From contig CALMJS010000017.1 of the NCBI GenBank assembly GCA_937864535.1, positions 124,001 through 188,000 of the forward strand: a stretch of DNA of 64,000 nt, given 5' to 3'. Each line of letters opens with the position of its first letter. Position 1 is the stretch's first letter. The notes below the pieces were generated by a model. That model had not been told where the DNA came from and did not search any database. It saw only the letters and a program-made list of their open reading frames with translations. The translations under genes and the position numbers were made by a program. The stretch is from an uncultured Paracoccaceae bacterium (lineage in GTDB: Bacteria; Pseudomonadota; Alphaproteobacteria; Rhodobacterales; Rhodobacteraceae). Shown in pieces: positions 61,905-64,000 of the stretch.

Positions 61905-64000
61905 ATGTTCGGACTTGATGGCGTAGAAATCGGCCTGATCATCGTCTTTTTGACGCTGTTCGGCGCGATCCTGTCGGGCTTTCCGGTGGCCTTTGCCATT
62001 GGCGGCGCGGCGGTTATATCATTCGCCCTGATTGCCGGGTTGGACAGCATGGGACTGCTGATCCACCACGGCATTGATACCAGCGCAGCGGAATATCACG
62101 CGCTGACGGGATCGGGGATCAGACCCGATGCGATATCCGTCTTTACCTATCCAGACCTGCCAACGCAGGCCGTTTCGGTGTTCCCCGACGGCTGGATGGT
62201 GGCGATGGACCGCAATATCGCGTTTATCGTCAACCGGATGAACGAACGCGTTCTGGCCGGCCAGTCGATCGAAACGCTGCTGGCGGTGCTGATGTTCGTG
62301 ATGATGGGCATCATGCTGGAACGCAGCCGGATTGCTGACGAACTCTTGACCAAGATGGCGCATATCTTCGGGCCGCTGCCCGGTGGTTTGGCGGTATCTA
62401 TCGTGGTTGTGGGGGCGTTTCTGGCCGCTTCGACCGGAATCGTCGGCGCGACCGTTGTGACGATGGGGCTGTTGGCGCTGCCGACGATGCTCAAGAACAA
62501 ATATTCGCCCGAACTGGCGACGGGGGTGATTGCGGCCTCGGGGACCTTGGGGCAGATCATTCCGCCCTCGATCGTGATCGTGCTGCTGGGCACCTTGGCC
62601 GGCGACCTCTATTCCGCAGCGCAGGAAAACCGCGCGCAACTGGCGGGCTGTACCGATGCCTTGACCTATCTGGGGGAACCGGCGGTCGTTTCGGTCGGCA
62701 CGCTGTTCCAGTCGGCGATGCTGCCGGGCATTCTGCTGGCGGTTCTCTATGGTCTCTATGCCTTTGGCTATGCCCTGCTGAACCCGTCCAAGGCCCCGGC
62801 CGTGATGACCGAAGGTCACGCGGCCTCGGTCTCGAGCAAGGGCGAAAAGCTGACCTGGTTCCTGGGTGTGCCGGTCGGTCTGATCGTGATCATGATCGGT
62901 CTGGGTCAGGTCGGCGTTCTGGGTAGCCAGTCGGTGATCGTCGATAGCTACACCGACGCTGGCCAAACGGCGAGCCTGCGCACCAATGTCGGCGAAGAAT
63001 GCAAGACCGCGATGATTGCCCTGCACGGGCAGGAAAAGTGGGACGCGGCCCTAGCCGAACAGGCGGCAATTGACGCCTCGGGCGGCGTGGCAGAGTCCCG
63101 TCAATTGGGCGAAGAAGAGCGCGCCGCGCTGGTCCAGCAGAAAATCGACGAAGCCCCTGCCTTGGGCACCGGGCTGTCGATCCTCGCGCTGATCATCGCG
63201 ATCACGCTGGCCGCAGGTCGGGGCATCAACCCGATGGCCAACCCGCGTCCGTTGGTGATCGGTGCCGTTGGCGTCGCTCTGTTGCTGCTGCTCGATATCC
63301 TGCTGATCACTCCGGTCTCGACACCGGGCACGGTGACGCTGCTGATCGCGATCCCGCTCTACATCAGCTACATCGGGGTCAAGGCTGCGGCTGCGGAACT
63401 GGCCAAGAACGAGATCGTCAAGGTCGTGTTCCCGCCGCTGGTTCTGATCGTGGCCGTGCTGGGGTCGATCCTGGGCGGTGTGACCAACCCGACGCCGGCT
63501 GCGGCGCTGGGGGCAGGTGGCGCCATCCTGCTGGCCGTCGGGCGCAAGCTGGCCGATGCCGGCCGGTCGTCGCCCATCGTGGTCAACACGGCAATTGCCA
63601 TCGTGGTCATGCTGGTTGTCGGCAGCAACTTTGACATGCGGACCGGGCCCGAGATGACGCTGGAGAACAAGATCGCCTTTGGCGTCGCGTTCCTTGCCTT
63701 CCTCTACGCCATGTTCGGCCTGTTCTGGAGCTGTGTCACCCTGTTCAAACTGGGGGTTCTGGGACCGGTGGTGCGCGAAACCACCAAGGTGACCTCGATG
63801 GTCTTCACCATCCTGATCGGGTCGCAGCTTCTGAACCTCGTGCTGATCTCGTTCGGGGGGGAACATTACATTCAGGACTTCCTCGAGTCGTTCTCGAATG
63901 AATGGACGGCCTTCCTGATCGTGATGCTGGTGCTGTTCCTGCTGGGCTTCGTTCTCGATTTCCTCGAGATCATCTACATCGTGATCCCGATTGTCGGGCC
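61905..64000 (+). CDS. TRAP transporter large permease (DctM), 3' end outside window
   Basis: Starts MFGLDGVEIGLIIVFLTLFGAILSGFPVAFAIGG; GVIAASGTLGQIIPPSIVIVLLG is the DctM signature. At least 698 codons are visible and the frame is still open, whereas usual DctM is about 430 aa: an inserted stretch (about residues 320-415, rich in Glu/Ala: AALAEQAAIDASGGVAESRQ) separates blocks of helices, and further helices follow. Completes the P-Q-M operon. The C-terminus is not seen. Confidence 0.85.
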   Translation, partial: MFGLDGVEIGLIIVFLTLFGAILSGFPVAFAIGGAAVISFALIAGLDSMGLLIHHGIDTSAAEYHALTGSGIRPDAISVFTYPDLPTQAVSVFPDGWMVAMDRNIAFIVNRMNERVLAGQSIETLLAVLMFVMMGIMLERSRIADELLTKMAHIFGPLPGGLAVSIVVVGAFLAASTGIVGATVVTMGLLALPTMLKNKYSPELATGVIAASGTLGQIIPPSIVIVLLGTLAGDLYSAAQENRAQLAGCTDALTYLGEPAVVSVGTLFQSAMLPGILLAVLYGLYAFGYALLNPSKAPAVMTEGHAASVSSKGEKLTWFLGVPVGLIVIMIGLGQVGVLGSQSVIVDSYTDAGQTASLRTNVGEECKTAMIALHGQEKWDAALAEQAAIDASGGVAESRQLGEEERAALVQQKIDEAPALGTGLSILALIIAITLAAGRGINPMANPRPLVIGAVGVALLLLLDILLITPVSTPGTVTLLIAIPLYISYIGVKAAAAELAKNEIVKVVFPPLVLIVAVLGSILGGVTNPTPAAALGAGGAILLAVGRKLADAGRSSPIVVNTAIAIVVMLVVGSNFDMRTGPEMTLENKIAFGVAFLAFLYAMFGLFWSCVTLFKLGVLGPVVRETTKVTSMVFTILIGSQLLNLVLISFGGEHYIQDFLESFSNEWTAFLIVMLVLFLLGFVLDFLEIIYIVIPIVG

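Noticed and set aside
1..64000. CRISPR array or known multi-gene defence system
   Set aside because: No regularly spaced direct repeats and no cas, restriction-modification, BREX, or other known defence genes apart from the lone HNH protein.

Overview
The window is a piece of a high-GC alphaproteobacterial chromosome, most likely Rhodobacteraceae (Roseobacter/Rhodobacter relatives). Evidence: the CckA and ChpT phosphorelay proteins, an AglR-regulated aglEFGAK alpha-glucoside operon beside glucokinase, a methyl-THF methyltransferase / MTHFR / 'virulence factor' triad, ornithine-lipid genes olsB-olsA, DUF1127 and DUF3553 proteins, a MocR regulator, heme A synthase and a TRAP transporter, all with GC-rich codon use. 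The species cannot be named from sequence alone.

Layout. 1-3.5 kb: truncated RsmB-type rRNA methyltransferase and cckA. 3.5-12.6 kb: alpha-glucoside module (glk and aglR on minus, aglEFGAK on plus, with palindromic operators between them). 12.7-15.0 kb: one-carbon triad on minus. 15.2-17.1 kb: ppx/gppA and rlmE. 17.2-18.5 kb: low-GC island with a lone HNH nuclease. 18.5-20.8 kb: msrA/msrB, a LuxR-type regulator without luxI, and tRNA-Ser(CGA). 21-29.3 kb: rplU-rpmA, obgE-proB-proA, chpT, olsB-olsA. 29.3-37.6 kb: housekeeping metabolism, RNA methyltransferase, ctaA, M32 peptidase, transporter, CoA enzymes, DUF1127/MocR pair. 37.7-38.7 kb: rplM-rpsI. 38.7-54.3 kb: an integrated element inserted at the 3' end of rpsI. 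54.4-64 kb: selO, GNAT, nucleoside hydrolase, a two-component system, and a TRAP transporter cut by the window end.

The main discovery is the roughly 15.6 kb element at rpsI. A 12-bp direct repeat (CGAAGCGTTAAT) overlaps the rpsI stop codon at 38722-38733 and recurs at 54335-54346, just before a strong terminator that probably belonged to rpsI. The element has its own low-GC, TGTG-rich composition. It carries a tyrosine integrase next to attL, a second very short tyrosine recombinase, a GNAT protein, a small protein with HUH-endonuclease motifs next to a cluster of hairpins, and small unknown genes.

Two transposons have landed inside it. The integrase is split by a 9,468-bp IS21-family unit (39835-49302) with a 6-bp target duplication (GCAAGG). 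That unit carries istB-istA, two HTH regulators, an exported protein, a nitrate/sulfonate-type ABC transporter and nnrS between a single pair of ends. The HUH-motif gene is split by a 1,316-bp IS256-family element (51739-53054) with an 8-bp near-perfect target duplication. Removing both insertions on paper restores open frames of 494 and 165 codons. The element therefore looks like a recently disabled integrative/replicative element that was then colonised by a cargo-carrying IS.

Smaller signals include a dispersed palindromic intergenic repeat (three copies), AglR-type AAAGCGCTTT operators, TACAAT sites around the MocR gene, a lux-box-like palindrome after the LuxR gene, an XRE operator palindrome inside the transposon and a hairpin leader upstream of rplM.
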